From Haemaphysalis longicornis (Eukaryota; Arthropoda; Arachnida; Ixodida; Ixodidae): 64,000 bases of DNA. A program made the translations under genes and the position numbers. The notes below the pieces were generated by a model that saw only the letters and a program-made list of their open reading frames with translations, was not told where the DNA came from and did not search any database. Where the stretch lies: positions 83,809,636 through 83,873,635 of the forward strand of contig CM023456.1 of assembly GCA_013339765.2 (NCBI GenBank). Direction: 5' to 3'. Shown here one piece after another: positions 45,521 to 58,860 of this stretch; the first letter of the stretch is position 1; each line of letters begins with the position of its first letter.

Positions 45521-48500
45521 AAAGACTAGGGCTGTTAGGTTAGGTACCTCGTCTAGTCCTGCACTCGACTCGAGCGTGGATACATTGCAGGATATTTCTG
45601 GCGCTCTTTCCAAAAATGTTGCGTGATGTCCCGGCAGGACCCCAAATCGTGTTCCCGAAGAACCCACGCTCAAGAAGAAAGCTTGGCATCGGGCGTTGAT
45701 GACAGTACTTTACATCTTGATGATGATAATAAATATGATGGCGACTTACAGAAGAATGGCAACCACTCCCTGTGGCTGGCATTTTATTGCCGACCAGGCA
45801 GCGCTGAATCAGCGTTTCCTATTTTCTGCTATTTATTGCTCGCGGGACAATGTTTTTTATTCAGTCTTGACCGTTGTCTTGACCACTGGGAATAAGTTAT
45901 TTTGTGGTCCGTTTTATTTTTAACGACAACGCTTCGGAATAGTTTTGTGTAAACGAGAAAAGTTCAAGACTTCAAGAACTGTGAAAAGCAAAAGCAAAAT
46001 GAAGTACTTTTCCTTTTGTGATGAACCGAAAAGCATTCCCTTCTAATTGCAGGTGGTTTACTCGCCCCAAAATGTATTGCTTCCTGTTTTCGTGTAGAAA
46101 CGATTGAAGCCCAGCCACAAGTTTCCACGAACGTAGGTCCGCGTGGCTAGATGGAGTCTTCTGCCAGCGCAAAGCGTTTAATTAACGCATCACCAGCGTG
46201 CAGAGGGTGCTACCTCAGCAACAGCTGGGTGGGCTCGAATTCCATCCGGGTCAACTCAGGCATCTAGTAAAAGGCAATGAGGGTGCCAATTTCTTCCAAA
46301 GGCTATTTCAGACAAAGAAGGGCGAAGTCATTTATCTCAACAGCAACAGTGAAAAAAAGCTTTGCATACGCATTGCAACTTTGCAAAAAAACTTTGCATA
46401 GGCAGTCAGTGAAGAAAAAAAGCCAGGCGACGGGGAACCCAAGAGGCCTTGTCATGTAAAGAGTGTGCCTGCTATTACTCCCGTGGCAACAATGTGGCCG
46501 CGCTAATTGAATTCTATGGCAGGCGGCCCGGGAACACCGATTAGCGCGGCTGAACCTACGATAAGGCAAGCCAGAAAAGCTGTTTTAGTGTTGGATGCTG
46601 GTTTTGTTTGTCTGATATTCTATTCTATACGCTTCAACTCATATACGTCACCTTCGAGGTGCGGATACTGTGGACCTGCGTGATAAACGAACCACAATGA
46701 CTTTAGTTTCCTAAATGTATAGGGTTGAACGCTGGAAACGTCAGTGGAAGGAAGTCTAGATCGCCCAAGGAGTCGCTATGAACGAAACACCAACCATCAC
46801 GAGTGAGGGTCTGCTTTACTGCGATGAGTAGAAGTTGATTCACCGTGCGCTATGCACTGACGCTGCTTGTGGTCGACGTTATACTGCTAAGGCCGGACTC
46901 CACGAGTGCCCCCAAGGTCGCGATAAACTTTGCCTAGTTTATGCAGATAGCGTATAGGGAAGGGAAATATCGGTAGCATCGGTTCTGGCAGCCTTTTGTA
47001 CGTGTAGGGTGCTTTGCGGCGAATTATGCGCGGAGGGAAATTACAGAGGCCATGGCTGTGCCTAAGAGCAGTTTCCATGTTGCCTCTACCAATTACGTTG
47101 GGGAAGGGAAGGGAAACGACCATGTTGTTCGGCCGCAGTCTAATCTAATTTCCACTGGGCGGACAACAGCTGTGGCGATCAACCGTTATTCCCATTCAAC
47201 GGGCAGCCTGGTCTGTGTGCTTTCACAAAGGGGAGCGTTTTTTAATGTCAGTATATTAAAAAAAGGCACAGAGAGTGGCTTCGAAGTCGCTCTTTTTACT
47301 CTTTCTGTACGTTTTATGGGTGGCAATCATTCCCACCACCAGAGTTTTAGTGCCGCCAGAAATTTAATCAGGCGGGCTAGCTTTGACGTTCGGATTTTCA
47401 ATGCAATGAGGGATAGGGTATCTGCCACACCAGTCGTATTCCCATCCCTAGATCAAATGTGCGCGAGTGAGGACATTGCGTAACCACGTGGGTATTTTGT
47501 ACTGTAAAGGAAATTGTGTGCTTTTTTCTAAAGGCAATAATTATTCCAAACAAGACGTTATTTTTTTATCTATTGTATCGATAGCCAATGTATGGATACA
47601 CTGTAGTTCAGTGAACCTACGGCATGTAGAGACAAAAGACTTTGAAGAGACAAGCACCCGCCTAAATGTAATAAAGAAATGAATATATTAGTAGTCGAGA
47701 ACTGGAAATGATTTGCTATATATGACTATATCCAGCATAATCAATAAATGAACATCTGTAGTGCCGCCTTTTACAGTTGGCTCCAATTATTATTGGGTAT
47801 GTGTGTTCGACCTACACTCTGTGCTCTACAATGGGCCATCTCCTACATATTCAGCTGAGCAAAAGAAATGTCTTAGTGTACAAATCTGCCGCTGTAGCAG
47901 CCGCTACAATTACTGTTCCACACTTGTTGGCAGCAGTAAAACTACTTTGAAACTGAAAAATGGCATGATCTCGTTGTGATGAAAAACGTGAAAAAAACGG
48001 GGCTTTATGCGTCAGAATTACAATTAAAGCAAAGTTTTGAACCCTGCTTTTATGCCCGAGAATGCGCTCGTCAGCAGGAATGTAAGTGCTTCTTTGCCTC
48101 GGGATTTGCTCTCGCATAAATATTGGTCAGAATTAGTTTGAAACTCCCGTGCAGTGATGTTCTCAAGGAAGCAAAACTATCATTTGATCACAATCGCAAG
48201 GCCTAGATACGTATTTTAGCCGAAACTGCGCTTTCAGGAAGCGGATTCTGCTTATCATAAAGAACCAACTATTTTGTATCCCGGACAAAAAAAAAATGGT
48301 GAGACATGTCTACAGACAGCTTTGTAAAAAATGTAGCACTTGTCCGTACATCAACAGTACTCCATCCGTAGTTGCCGCGGTAGTTTTTTCAAAGCAGTTC
48401 TTAATGGTCTGATACGTTTATGTGGCTGCTTTCGTTTTCAACCCCATCAGCAATACGACGCTCACTCCGCAAGTTGTCGTGACGTTTAATGGCCCATTAC

Positions 48501-51069
48501 TGGGGAACAAGACGAAAGTGAATTTTTCGCGTTTTCTTTATACATTCAAATGGATAATCACGGGTTTTCTGCCGCCGCGTAGTAACATTGCTCCTCGGTT
48601 GAGAACGGCGCAATGTTTTTGGAATAATAAAAATTCATCGGCGCAATCTCCGCAATGAACTGTAAGAAAAGCACCAAAGTCAAAGAAGCAGTCAAACAAG
48701 AGATAGGAGCAGTCTAGCATTGTCGAATCGAATGCCGTTGTGTTTAATTTGCACGCATTTATCCATGAATGCAGAATTTTAAGAAACAGTCAATGGAATC
48801 GAGAACACTGGCTGTCGCACCATAATGGCCTGGGCAAGTGATATACGGGCTACACCGTTCCCTTACAAGGAACATTGCCGGCCACGAATTTAGGACAAAA
48901 GTAATAAACGGATGCTCTGCCTCCAGCACAGAATAAGTTAAGAATAGCCGCCCAGAAAAACATAAAGTGTTTAGAAAACCTTGTTTTCGGCAACATATTG
49001 CATTGATTGGTTTACTACAGTAAATATTCCGCCGTACTATATGCCGATGGTTTTACATGTTATCGACTAGGCAGAGTAAACATTTTCATCAGACTCAGAA
49101 GTTATATTTCTTGTGACCATAAATGGCACTGATAACACGACTGGGAGTTTCATTCATTATCCGCCAGACCCTAAAATGAAAAAAAAAAACTATTTTTTCG
49201 GCGAAGATTTAACAATATTGGGACCGTTCCGAAGCTCGTGTGACTCAGCTACATTTCTTGAGTCATATTCTTTTACGTATGTAACTCAATTTCAACGTTT
49301 TATACAAATTTACTCCTTCGAGTGACGAGAAAATTGGTCAAATTTCGGCAAAAACATTGATCAGTTTGCGTTGAGGTACCTAAAACCTGAATATAGAAAT
49401 CCGCCGCGAGAAATATTCTCCCATGCTTAAACTTTCTCCACTATTTCTCTGCGCGTCGATGAATCTCAAATTACTGATGGCGAACAAATAGGTAGTATAG
49501 TATAGTACGCCAGCAGGACGTCGCTTGCCAAGCACACCCACAACACAGCCGCCGACCGGCAAATCATGCTCAGCTGCAGATTTCGCTGCACATTTCACTT
49601 TCGTGTTTTACCGATTCCTATGACAGAGAGATCAACCACGGTTTTTTTTTTAGCGGGAAAACTTCGCAAGCCGTACATGCAGAGCTGGGTTGCTAATGCC
49701 GTTCTATAAAGCCGAAGTAACCAGATGAGAGCGATAGAGCCACAGGTGTAATCGAAGAGAGCGGCGGCCGACCGATGTTCTGAATCTTTAGCAGGAGGGC
49801 GAGGCAGGAGTGCCCAGACTGCAAAGCAGGCCGGGTGCTGCCGCTGGAGCCCACTCTCATTCATTACGCTGCTCTGTGCCCACTTGGGCGTTGCCTTGCC
49901 GTGGAGAGGTTTCCTCTTTCCCCTGGATTTGTTTAGCACAAAACGTTTGCAAACAAGAAAGCAACGAAGAAAGCAAGCGTTTGCGCTTGTTGGCCTCTCT
50001 TCAGTTTGCAAGCTTTTGCGCTGAACGACGCCATGAATCACCGACGCCACCTACCCCAAGGGCCCTATTTTCGACTCCATGTATTCGCCGGGAACTGTGA
50101 ATTTGCCGGACGTCCTGCCTGATTGGATTTCATTTTGGTCACGTGCTTCCGGTGGTTTGATCACTTGCTTCCGTGCTTCCGTCATTTCGACGTGTCAGGA
50201 CGTTTACTAGCACCAGTTTTTAAGTTTGACATATTTCTCTCTACTCCAAGCACATAATTCCCGGTAAAACAAGACAAAATGCTGCAGACAAGGCGACGTA
50301 GGTTTGTCTTTGCTGTTCAACAACAATCTGGCTTGTAGGTTGTGCCCTCTCTGTGAGTGGCTGAAAAGGCGTGAATTAGTATATACACTAGGCGGGAAGG
50401 TTTACGTCACACATTTCCAACTTCAATCTACGAAAACGTAACGTGGTCTTACATAATAGTTTGAAAAGGCTGTCTGCCGTCACCGCAAAATAGGGCAAAA
50501 TATTTCACCGACTTTCGGTGGTGCCATGAGATCCCCGTGAATTTGCCGCATGCAGGCGCAGTATCACCGGGCGCGCGTTTAAAAAACAGTTTTCTTGCGA
50601 AATGATTAATACGTTTGATTGTTCATAAGTCAGCGATAACGGCGCATAAAAAACGCGTCCCGTGTTTTGCTTCTATGTTTGGCAATAAAAAAAATTAGCG
50701 CAGCTCACACTAGTGGTGCAAGGCTGGAAAAACAACAGAGCATAGGGTCGACCTAGCTTCTCCGTACAGTGACAGTGGATCCCAGGAGAGAGGGAGAGAG
50801 GGAGCAGCCGGACCCCAGCAGTGCAAAGCCATTTTGAACGACACTGTAAACCAAATACCTTTAAAGTATGTACAGTGCTTTATTCAGTAGCAATCATCCT
50901 CATCTCTTTCGTCGTCGTCTTCCGACGGCACAGCCGCGTAGGGCAAATCCTCTTGTCGCGCGTCCTCGCCTCGATAGACCTCCACTTCTTCGTTAGCTGT
51001 TCCGGTGGCTGTCTGCTCGTGTAGATTGTGACGGGATGGCTTAACAGATTAGTAATCATCGTCTTGGGA
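45521..51069. other. Unassigned 5.5-kb stretch
   Basis: No assignable element. The longest open frames (47052-47483 plus, 143 codons; 49595-50050 minus, 151 codons) show no domain I recognise. 50821-51020 is T- and C-rich with a CGTCGTCGT run and may belong to an unrecognised repeat. Confidence 0.45.
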
Positions 51070-51805
51070 GCGGCGGACCCGTGGCGCGCTGGTTGCTACA
51101 CGACGACGACGACGAAGACGGTAGCTTCCAAGTCCGAATCGACTGGACCCCCGGTCATGAACCAGCCGCTCCTGGGAACCAAGCAGCTCACGTGGCTGCA
51201 CAGGAGGCCCTTCTCACAATAGCCTCCGATGGACCCCCGGCGCCGCCCTTCTCGGACCACCCCTGGCCCAACTGCCTGACGATGACCCCACTCTCGCTCC
51301 CGCAATCAGGCTCCGTAGATTCAAGCAGCTGAAACAACAACGCCTCAAGTCACTCACTCCTTCAGGCCACCTCACCTCCTTCCCCACCCTAACTCGAGCA
51401 ACACCTGTACGGCACCAGAGACCATTCGACAATGGTATTATCCCCAGCACGCCCCCCGATGTCCCTACTGCTACCACTCCATCGCAGCCGATCTCCATCA
51501 CCTCATCTGGCACTGCCCCAAGTTTTCTCGATTCGTACATTCACTCCCCCACCACCACGACACCTCTACCTACATCGACCCAACATCCCTCTCACAGGAC
51601 ACACTCTTCGAAATCGCCATTTATGCCACAAAGAGCGGCCTAGTACGGGCCACATAGCAGTGGTCTGCACGACTCCTGAAGAGAACCCTTGAAGCCGGCA
51701 TTATAAGAACAGTGCTCCGTCCTCCCTTCCCTTCCCCCCCCCCCCCCACCCCCACCTGGCCTTTGGCCATCCTATCTAATAAAGTTTGCAACAACAACAT
51801 CTCAT
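51070..51805 (+). mobile_element. RNase H LINE 3' end
   Basis: Plus-strand remnants give the RNase H end FQVRIDWTPGHEPAAPGNQA (51129-51188), where W-x-P-G-H and G-N-x-A-A are conserved. A zinc knuckle follows, CPYCYHSIAADLHHLIWHC (about 51455-51515), of the C-x2-C-x-H-x4-C type. The 3' UTR ends CTAATAAAGTTTGCAACAAC at about 51776-51800. It is a typical 5'-truncated insertion, with a poly-C run at 51734-51747. Two frameshifts separate the motifs. Confidence 0.8.
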
Positions 51806-52756
51806 GTGGCGTAAGCCCACGCGCAAGACTGGACGACGATATAGCCGCGAGGCACACGGTCACGCCGTGCGGTGTCGCAACGTCCGCGCTCACGTGCGCT
51901 CGGGGTTCTCTGTCTCAGCCAGACGGATTTGTGTCGGCCTAAACAGCTCTGTTGTTAATAGCAATTACTTGTTTACCGTAACAGCAACATAAGGGGACAG
52001 TACAAGCCGCGCAATTACAAGGAAACCAGCGCACGGCATTTGTGCACACTCCTTCTTGTAAGATGGTGGGTCACATGACCGAATTGCACAGAAAAAATAA
52101 CAAAGAAAACTAACCGTCTTATTCAAAAATGCGCTGATTGAGTTCCGGCGTGACGAATGAGTGAATCGGTGGCATTAAAACGCTCCGCGTTACCAGGCGC
52201 AGCGTTTCGCTGTCCTTACCGCGTCATACAAAGGATGATCACGGCGGTATTTCTTTTTCTTTATTTGAACTATGATACCTGCTACTGAAGTTTGTTCTCT
52301 AATCCAGGAAGCTCGTTTGCTGTCTCTAATTAATACTACGATCATTATCCGTTCTACGGCCCGTTGCGCCGACCTAAGTTTGCTTTAAAGTTGTTTAATA
52401 AGGCTATGTCCAGACTACCGACGCAAAAGTCCATATCGGGATCTATGGACGTAAGAAAACGGCGTGTCACTCAGTTAGGTTGGTTGAAAAGTGAAACGAC
52501 GTCATTCTTTAAAGATATTACGACAGTTGCGGCAACAGCCTGAACCCAGCCTAAGGCGCCAAGTTTCCCCTCCATAAGTCATCACCTCACATTTATTTCT
52601 GAACTTGCCGTAAAAGTTCATTGACTGGCAGGCCAGGATCGTTTCGTCCTGAGGCTTTCACATCTCTCCCAAAGTGGACTGCGCTAGAACCCGCGGCCAA
52701 GTCGAAAGCCTATGTTCGCGTTTTGAACCCAACGAAAGGCTGTGCGCCCGAAATGA
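51806..52756. other. Unassigned, with one SINE-tail match
   Basis: CAGACGGATTTGTGTCGGCC at 51920-51939 and the following AAACAGCTCTGTTGTTAA match the SINE body at 53004-53042. No tRNA-like head is seen in front of it. The rest shows nothing recognisable. Confidence 0.45.
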
Positions 52757-52840
52757 GATGATAGCGCAATCGGATAGATGCCAGTTTCACGCAGCAGGGC
52801 ACCCAGATTCGTAACCGACCACGGGAAGCGTTTTTTTATT
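52757..52840 (+). repeat. Decayed tRNA-like SINE head
   Basis: TAGCGCAATCGGATAGATG (52762-52780) resembles an A box region and CAGATTCGTAACC (52804-52816) a damaged B box. A T-rich run (52831-52840) follows, as for Pol III termination. The acceptor stem does not pair, so it is a SINE or tRNA relic rather than a tRNA gene. Confidence 0.5.
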
Positions 52841-52899
52841 TGCCAATTCGATGCACCTGTTATTGTTTCCCACCGCCGTTAACCTGTACCCCTGAGGAC

Positions 52900-53045
52900 T
52901 TTGGGGTGGCCTAGCGGTTTCATGGCGGGCAGGTCCCGTGTTCGATTCCCGGTACCTCTCTAACCATAGTTTTGTCTTGAGGATTCGGGGTTTTTGGGTA
53001 CGACAGACGGATTTCTGTCGGCATAAACACCTCTGCTGTTAAAAC
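52900..53045 (+). repeat. tRNA-derived SINE, second family
   Basis: TGGCCTAGCGG (52907-52917) is an A box and GTTCGATTCC (52940-52949) a perfect B box, spaced as in a tRNA. The body ends CAGACGGATTTCTGTCGGCA, then AAACACCTCTGCTGTTAA, which recurs at 51920-51957. It differs from the two minus-strand SINEs in both head and body. A functional tRNA is unlikely, as the acceptor and T stems have mismatches. Confidence 0.65.
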
Positions 53046-55853
53046 CCTCGGAATATTCAAATTTCTGTTAGCCGAAGAAAATGGAGAATAACGCTGGTGA
53101 GAGCACGTGTCCAGATCTACCAAATGTCCGTAAAGCGGACATGCGCAGATGAGGTTATGCTAAGTGGCCAAGAATCCCCTCTCATGCTTAAAAAGGAAGA
53201 CTGGTAGGGCGAGGCGCATTTCGCTTCCGTTCCTGATATCTCGAAGCTGTATGTATGTGTTTATGGCGCTTATCCCTTGCCCTCGGTGGCAGCGAAGTAT
53301 AGCATCCACATCTGGTGCATTCGTAAGCAACTTCTTAGGTGCGTTTGTCATTGTGCAGGTGTACCTGTGCTCCCTGAGGCCTTAACTGAACGCCCGGCTT
53401 GTCATCTGAATGTATGTTTGGGCGCGCGGGACGGGAATCTTGTAAAATACGCCGTCATGACGTTTTCAGCGAAGCTTATGCGGCTACGGTTCCGTGCATT
53501 TTTGGTGCATGCGAAGAGAACCTACCTTGGCTTCACTTCTCTGAAGGGCACGATACTCGATAACGAACGTCCCGGTGTGTATGTGCTATTATCGCGTGGT
53601 CACCACCAACGTCGGAGCCGTTTAAGACAATTTGGTGCCCAAGCGTGTACGTGCCATCAGATGTCTATGCATTTTTAATAGATCACGTAATAACATGCAC
53701 CATTTTTATTATCAAAAAATTAATCAGACCTTAGAATTACACATCAGATATCTTGAGTATGTATTTTGAGCAGATTAGTTACCCAATATCAGCAGAGTCA
53801 ATATTAGTGTAAGATCAGCAGAGTCAAAATAATATTTTGAGTAATTTGAATAAATTTCTTAGGAATGACCGCAGTCAGCGCTTAAAAGAAATAGAATGTA
53901 CTCATACCTTCCACTTAAGTTCTGCGTTGTCTCTATGTCTTGGGCTAAAATTCTCCGGTGGTCATCCTCCTTCCCAGTCAACAAGCTCAAGATGTTATCT
54001 GAAATTGTACCCCTGTTAAACACCACAGGTTGGTTCGCTCTATTACTCACACCCAGGCATGCTAACAACCTTGTGCAGGCTGTTCAACCTATTAGGCGCC
54101 AAAAGGTCGTTGTATATATTGCCAACTTACAAAAAAAAAAAACAGGTTGAGTGAATTTATGAACCACTCCCGGCGTTCCCACTCTGGTCGTCGCAATGAG
54201 CGTCGCCAACGTTTATCTTCGGGCCGTTCTGAAACTTTCCATCGAAGCATGAAATTAAGAGCGAGCGATAACACGTTTGCTAGAAGAAAATATGCCGGAG
54301 GGTACCACCCCTCCCACCCCACAAGCACACACTAACACCACCATCGGCTATCAACAATGCCTGCCTTCTTGCACTACCAACCATGTTGTTTTTCTAGAAA
54401 GCTGAACACAGAAAATTAGAGGCAGCCTCCAAACATTTTCTTCCTCTAAGAGTAGCTATATGGCACGTTTTCCTAAAGTTTTTCTGGAAGTAATCAGGAA
54501 CTTTCTCCTTTATTCACCGAGATGAGTAATTTAATACATTACCATGTTACCTCACCAATAGAGTAATTTGTTACATTACACATTACCACTAAACGCACGA
54601 ACGCGCCATAATTGCATCCTGAAACGTGTATGTACCTAGTAGCAAAGCGACAAGCCGGCGTATAATTGATGAGAATCTGCAAGAACCTACAAAGTTGTTA
54701 TCAACTCGTGGCCATCACATGCGATTGTAAAACGTCTTATGACCACCCCTAAGTGGTACTGATATTCGTTGTGCCTAACTTTGTAATCTTGGGAGATATC
54801 ACGATTTCAATTCCTGCACGCCAGTGATGTGCCTGTTTTGTTTGGAGAAAAAAATTTCCGACCCTCAACGCACGTTTAACAAGTGCGTTATAAACCTTTT
54901 GATACGTTAACCTGTCATAATATCTGGACATGTCTTGGGCTGTGTTGAGCATGCACAGGTACATCTTCTGGTCAACTGCACCAATTATAGGGCCGCTAGA
55001 ACAGCCCACTGAGAAAATGGCAGCTCCCAGGAGGAAGAACTTGAAAAGGTCTATATCCTCGAAGCATTCTATATATAAAATTCACGTGCTTCGCGTACAC
55101 CTGTGCACGTAAGCCACCAACCCAAATTTCAGGCCTCAGAATATTATCTCTTCTGTTTTCACTTATTGCGATAATTGTTTCCTGTAACCTTTAATTTTAC
55201 AGGAGTCATCGCGGGCAGTACACAATTCGAAAGTTCAGTATAGGTGAAGATTATTGTGACCTTGCGATGCTAAGGTTTGATATTTGCTCCTATATTGATT
55301 CGGCAAGACTGCGCTGGTAAAGCCTGTTCATTATGTCTAATAAATCCTTGATGTTTAGGTAAACTATGAAGAGGATTGTAGCATGCGTGTGCTTCATGCT
55401 ACATGTGTCATGATGTTTTAAACGTACGACAAGCGGCTTCTTGTGGAATGCTTGTCGTCTAGCTTATATAAAATTCAGCGTTATATATAGTGAGGTAACC
55501 ACAAGGATTTTTAAAATAAATTCGAGCAAGTATACTTAATTTAACACTCAACGTTCTGAAATCTGAAATGTGGCGCCCTGCAGTGTCTAAACATTGCGGT
55601 ACTGCTCGCATGCAAACAGCCCCGCTAAGAATTCAATGCGCTCAAAATCCGCATTTAGGAATAGTGAGGACTCCACTTTATTCGTGTTTTAGATATGACA
55701 AGTTTTTAACACATCTTTTTATCTCATGTGCAATTAAACGTATGTTGCAGCGTGACTCACTCTCATGGCTGCCAGCATACGTTTTGACAGCATACTTAAG
55801 GCTGGAAGATGCGATGATTCCGTTTTCAAACGCTCTTGGGGCCTATCAGAAAA
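53046..55853. other. Unassigned stretch
   Basis: No gene or repeat family recognised. A 133-codon frame (53277-53678) has no motif. A perfect 9-bp-stem hairpin, ACGACAAGC...GCTTGTCGT, is at 55426-55458. Confidence 0.45.
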
Positions 55854-56560
55854 TAGAGAGTTTTAGCTGACCGTTTTTGACGCTCCGCTATGCTCCCGAC
55901 GTCCCGCTCAGAACAACCGGAGCGTCAGCAGCCGAAAGGCTTTTAGCTAAGCGATAACCGTATCTCCCTCGACGGGAAATGTTTCGGGTGACTGGTCGTT
56001 TCGCGTGCGCCTGTAAACCAAAACTTCATCATAAAGGAAACATAAGAATTTGTATTTGGTCGCCCAACAAAGCGAAATAGCGTGTTTCTTGGCCTCATTT
56101 AACCTTTTTTGTATAATGTAGTCGCTGACATGCTATAATTTTTCTAAATACCATTAAACAAGCCGATAAACTTTGGAATAGCCAAGCCAAGTCTGTCTTT
56201 CTCGTCGCTGCTAAAAGCAGCCCCGCGCTTCGGTCGACGTTTTTCGCTTCCGTTCTAAAGATCTTTGAGGTGTGTGGCACCATTTCCTATTCGGAATCGC
56301 TTTCGCGGCTTCGTCGGTCGTGTTTCAACTGAAGAAACGAAGTTCGCCGTAGCGCGCTCGCATCGTGGGAGCAGCCATGTTAAAATTCCGCACGGTAACG
56401 TAAGCTGCCGCGACGGTCCGCTAAGAGGCCCCGGTTAGCGGAGCGGGGCCCCGCTCCGGTATCGCCGGTAGCGCGCCAGCGTGCCACGCATGCGCAATTG
56501 CGCTCCCGCTTGCTATCGGAGCGGAGCGGACCGCCAGAAACGGTCAGCTAAAACTCTCTA
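55854..56560. mobile_element. 703-bp MITE with TA target duplication
   Basis: The element (55856-56558) begins GAGAGTTTTAGCTGACCGTT and ends with its exact reverse complement, AACGGTCAGCTAAAACTCTC. TA lies on both sides. The inverted repeat is perfect for 21 bp and partly extends to about 45 bp. The interior is GC-rich on the right side and has no transposase frame. A TA duplication fits Tc1/mariner-type or related mobilisation; the exact superfamily is open. Confidence 0.9.
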
Positions 56561-58382
56561 ATATGTCCGGCTCAAGGCTATTTAAGTGATGCCCTCGCAT
56601 TTGGGATGACATCAAATACTTCACAAAAATCGATTTGCTATTTCTTTAACTCTTGTTTCACGATAGGAGAAAATCGTTAGAACTTCCGATTGGGGACGAC
56701 GCCCACCTACAGGCCAATTTACCGCCACCTGCACATGGCCATCGGCATCGGAAAGTTCCACCGCTTCTGTAAGGCATTCCCTTCTGAGGGCGTCGGTCCG
56801 TTATTGAGGGCGCAGATGAGGATCACAATATTTTTTAATGACTTGTTTGCCCTCCATTTTCCTAGGCTAATGGAAGGGGAAAGTGCAACCATCGATATCC
56901 AAAGCTGTGCCCACTGCGTGCCGCAGCGAAATCACCCCGAAACGAGAAATGCATCTTCGCGCCGAAATAAGACAATAATAATGTTGTCCACATGTCCAGG
57001 TGCCACGTCGCTGTCATCGCGTTAAGCCTATATCCCATTCTTCGGACCTGTCCTGACACCCTCGCCGCTAGATTTCGGGAGCATGAAGAAGCGGAATTAT
57101 CTTAAACTTCCCCGTCGACGTTCGAAATGCCGGGAATGACGTCCGACACATTAAGAACAGCAATGAGCTTGACTCATAATGCATATTTAGCGGTTCTTCG
57201 TTTTTTTTTTCTGTTTGCATCGTGAGAACCTTTTGGTTTCGAAAACAATCCTTGCGTTACAAATAACCAAAAGAACTGTTCCGCTCCCCGCGTGGAATAT
57301 ACTGCTATAAATAAAGCTATTTGGAGTGAAGGTACCGACGTTTGCACTATAGTGCAACATAATGAACAGCACTGAAGATTCTCTCTCCGGGTGTTCTCCT
57401 CGTGCTGCAGAAGACCACGCGCATTGAGTGGATTTAGGTTCGTTGCGTCCCTGTTTAGGCTGCTACATGTAGACTTTAAAAGGTCAGTGGAGTTAATGCC
57501 CGTTACCGACTTCCCTGAGGAATATGGCAGTGTAGTTAAGAGATGCTACGAGATGTATATTACACTCATGGGTATTAGCAAATGATTACAGATCCAAAAA
57601 CCACCACAATTTAAGAGTTGGCAGCGAGATCTGCGTCCGCAATTTTTCGTCCTTTAAAACATGAACCAGCAAGTGTTTGAGCATTCGTAAAGCAGGTTCT
57701 AGAAATCAATCTTTTCTCTACTGCATGGGCCATTCACAGGCGTTTTGGGACCTTATCACGCTCAGCCTTATCAAAGGGGAGCTTCTGCTTAAATCGGTTC
57801 GGGCATTGGTCCCTGTGGGGGAACGAGACAAATTTGACTTTGACATTTCTTACATCGCAAGTACAGTGACAGTTCGGTCGACTACTGTAGAATTCCTGAC
57901 CAGAGGGCTGCATGAATTTCGTTTGCTGGGTCCCGCTGGGAACGGCTGACGGGCCGAAAAAGGTAGGAGCATTGCGGTTTTCCTTTCTTGAAGCCCCTGG
58001 CAAAAATCCGACGGTCGGAAGTGGCGAAAGAGGCGGAAGGTTCGCATAAAGGTCTGCATCGATCAGGCATATTTGTCTTCGCTGGGAACAAAACATGCTG
58101 CACATTTTTTGCTATTTTGCGTTTTTACGGGTGACGAAAAATATTGGTCTAGGCCGCGGAATTACATTTTCCCTCAACGTAAGTGCCAGCCCGAGGCGTC
58201 CCGGGAATGTGCGAGAGCGTGAATGTTCTGGGTGCGACAGGTACTGCTTTACGGATATACGTATGTGCGTCTTTGTATCGTATGTTTTTAATGGTTGTAG
58301 ACGTGTTTTTTTATGGTGTTCACGTGTATTTTTAGCTACGTTTGGATGCAAGAGGCCGCACTCAAAACGCCTCCCTTGTGCG

Positions 58383-58384
<2 letters not shown>
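56561..58384. other. Unassigned stretch
   Basis: No motif-bearing frame. Minus-strand frames at 57734-58105 overlap in several phases and are not supported as genes. Confidence 0.5.

Positions 58385-58416
<32 letters not shown>
58385..58416. repeat. (GA)16 microsatellite at LINE end
   Basis: A near-perfect GA run passes directly into AAAAAAACGTTTATTG, the antisense 3' end of a LINE. The repeat therefore sits at the LINE's 3' terminus. Confidence 0.92.
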
Positions 58417-58420
<4 letters not shown>

Positions 58421-58860
58421 AACGTTTATTGTAAGAGCATTTACGGTGTTCTTGTAGGACTGGCTCCCTCTTCAAAGGAATCCATGAGCTGTCTCAGCGC
58501 CGGCTGCCCTCTCGGTGAGCAGGAGCTGGTCCGAGAGGCAGGGGCTGGACAGCAGTGTCTCCCACTGCTCTTGAGTATTTAAAATGCGGGGAAGGGGGGT
58601 GAGTGCATGTTTTTTCGACACTCTAGGATAATATGTCGTAGTGTACCAGGTTCTTGGGAGTATTTGCAGTCTGCTGAACACTGAGTGGGGGATATCCGGT
58701 GAAGCCTAATTGGATGCGGGAAGGTGTTGGTTCGTAGGAGTCTAAGTGTTGTTTCTTGAAATTTCGTGAGTTTGGATGAGGTAGCAGGAAAGTCCGTCGA
58801 TTAAGCTTGTAATGTTGTACTATTTCGTTGTACGCGGACCACACGTTCGCCCAATTGTGC
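58390..58860 (-). mobile_element. Antisense RNase H LINE C-terminus and 3' end
   Basis: On the minus strand, AYNEIVQHYKLNRRTFLLPH (58832-58773) is the segment after RNase H in I-like LINEs. CKYSQEPGTLRHIILEC in another frame is a Cys/His knuckle (about 58690-58625). LNTQEQWETLLSS and LLLTERAAGAETAHGFL (about 58580-58475) are the conserved W-E-x-x-L and V-E-R-A end of the protein. An ACAATAAACG-type signal follows at about 58435-58425, then the GA/TC run. It is a short 5'-truncated copy with frameshifts. Confidence 0.8.

Noticed and set aside
52900..52975. Possible functional tRNA gene
   Set aside because: A and B boxes are present, but the acceptor and T stems do not pair well and a SINE body follows, so it is called a SINE.
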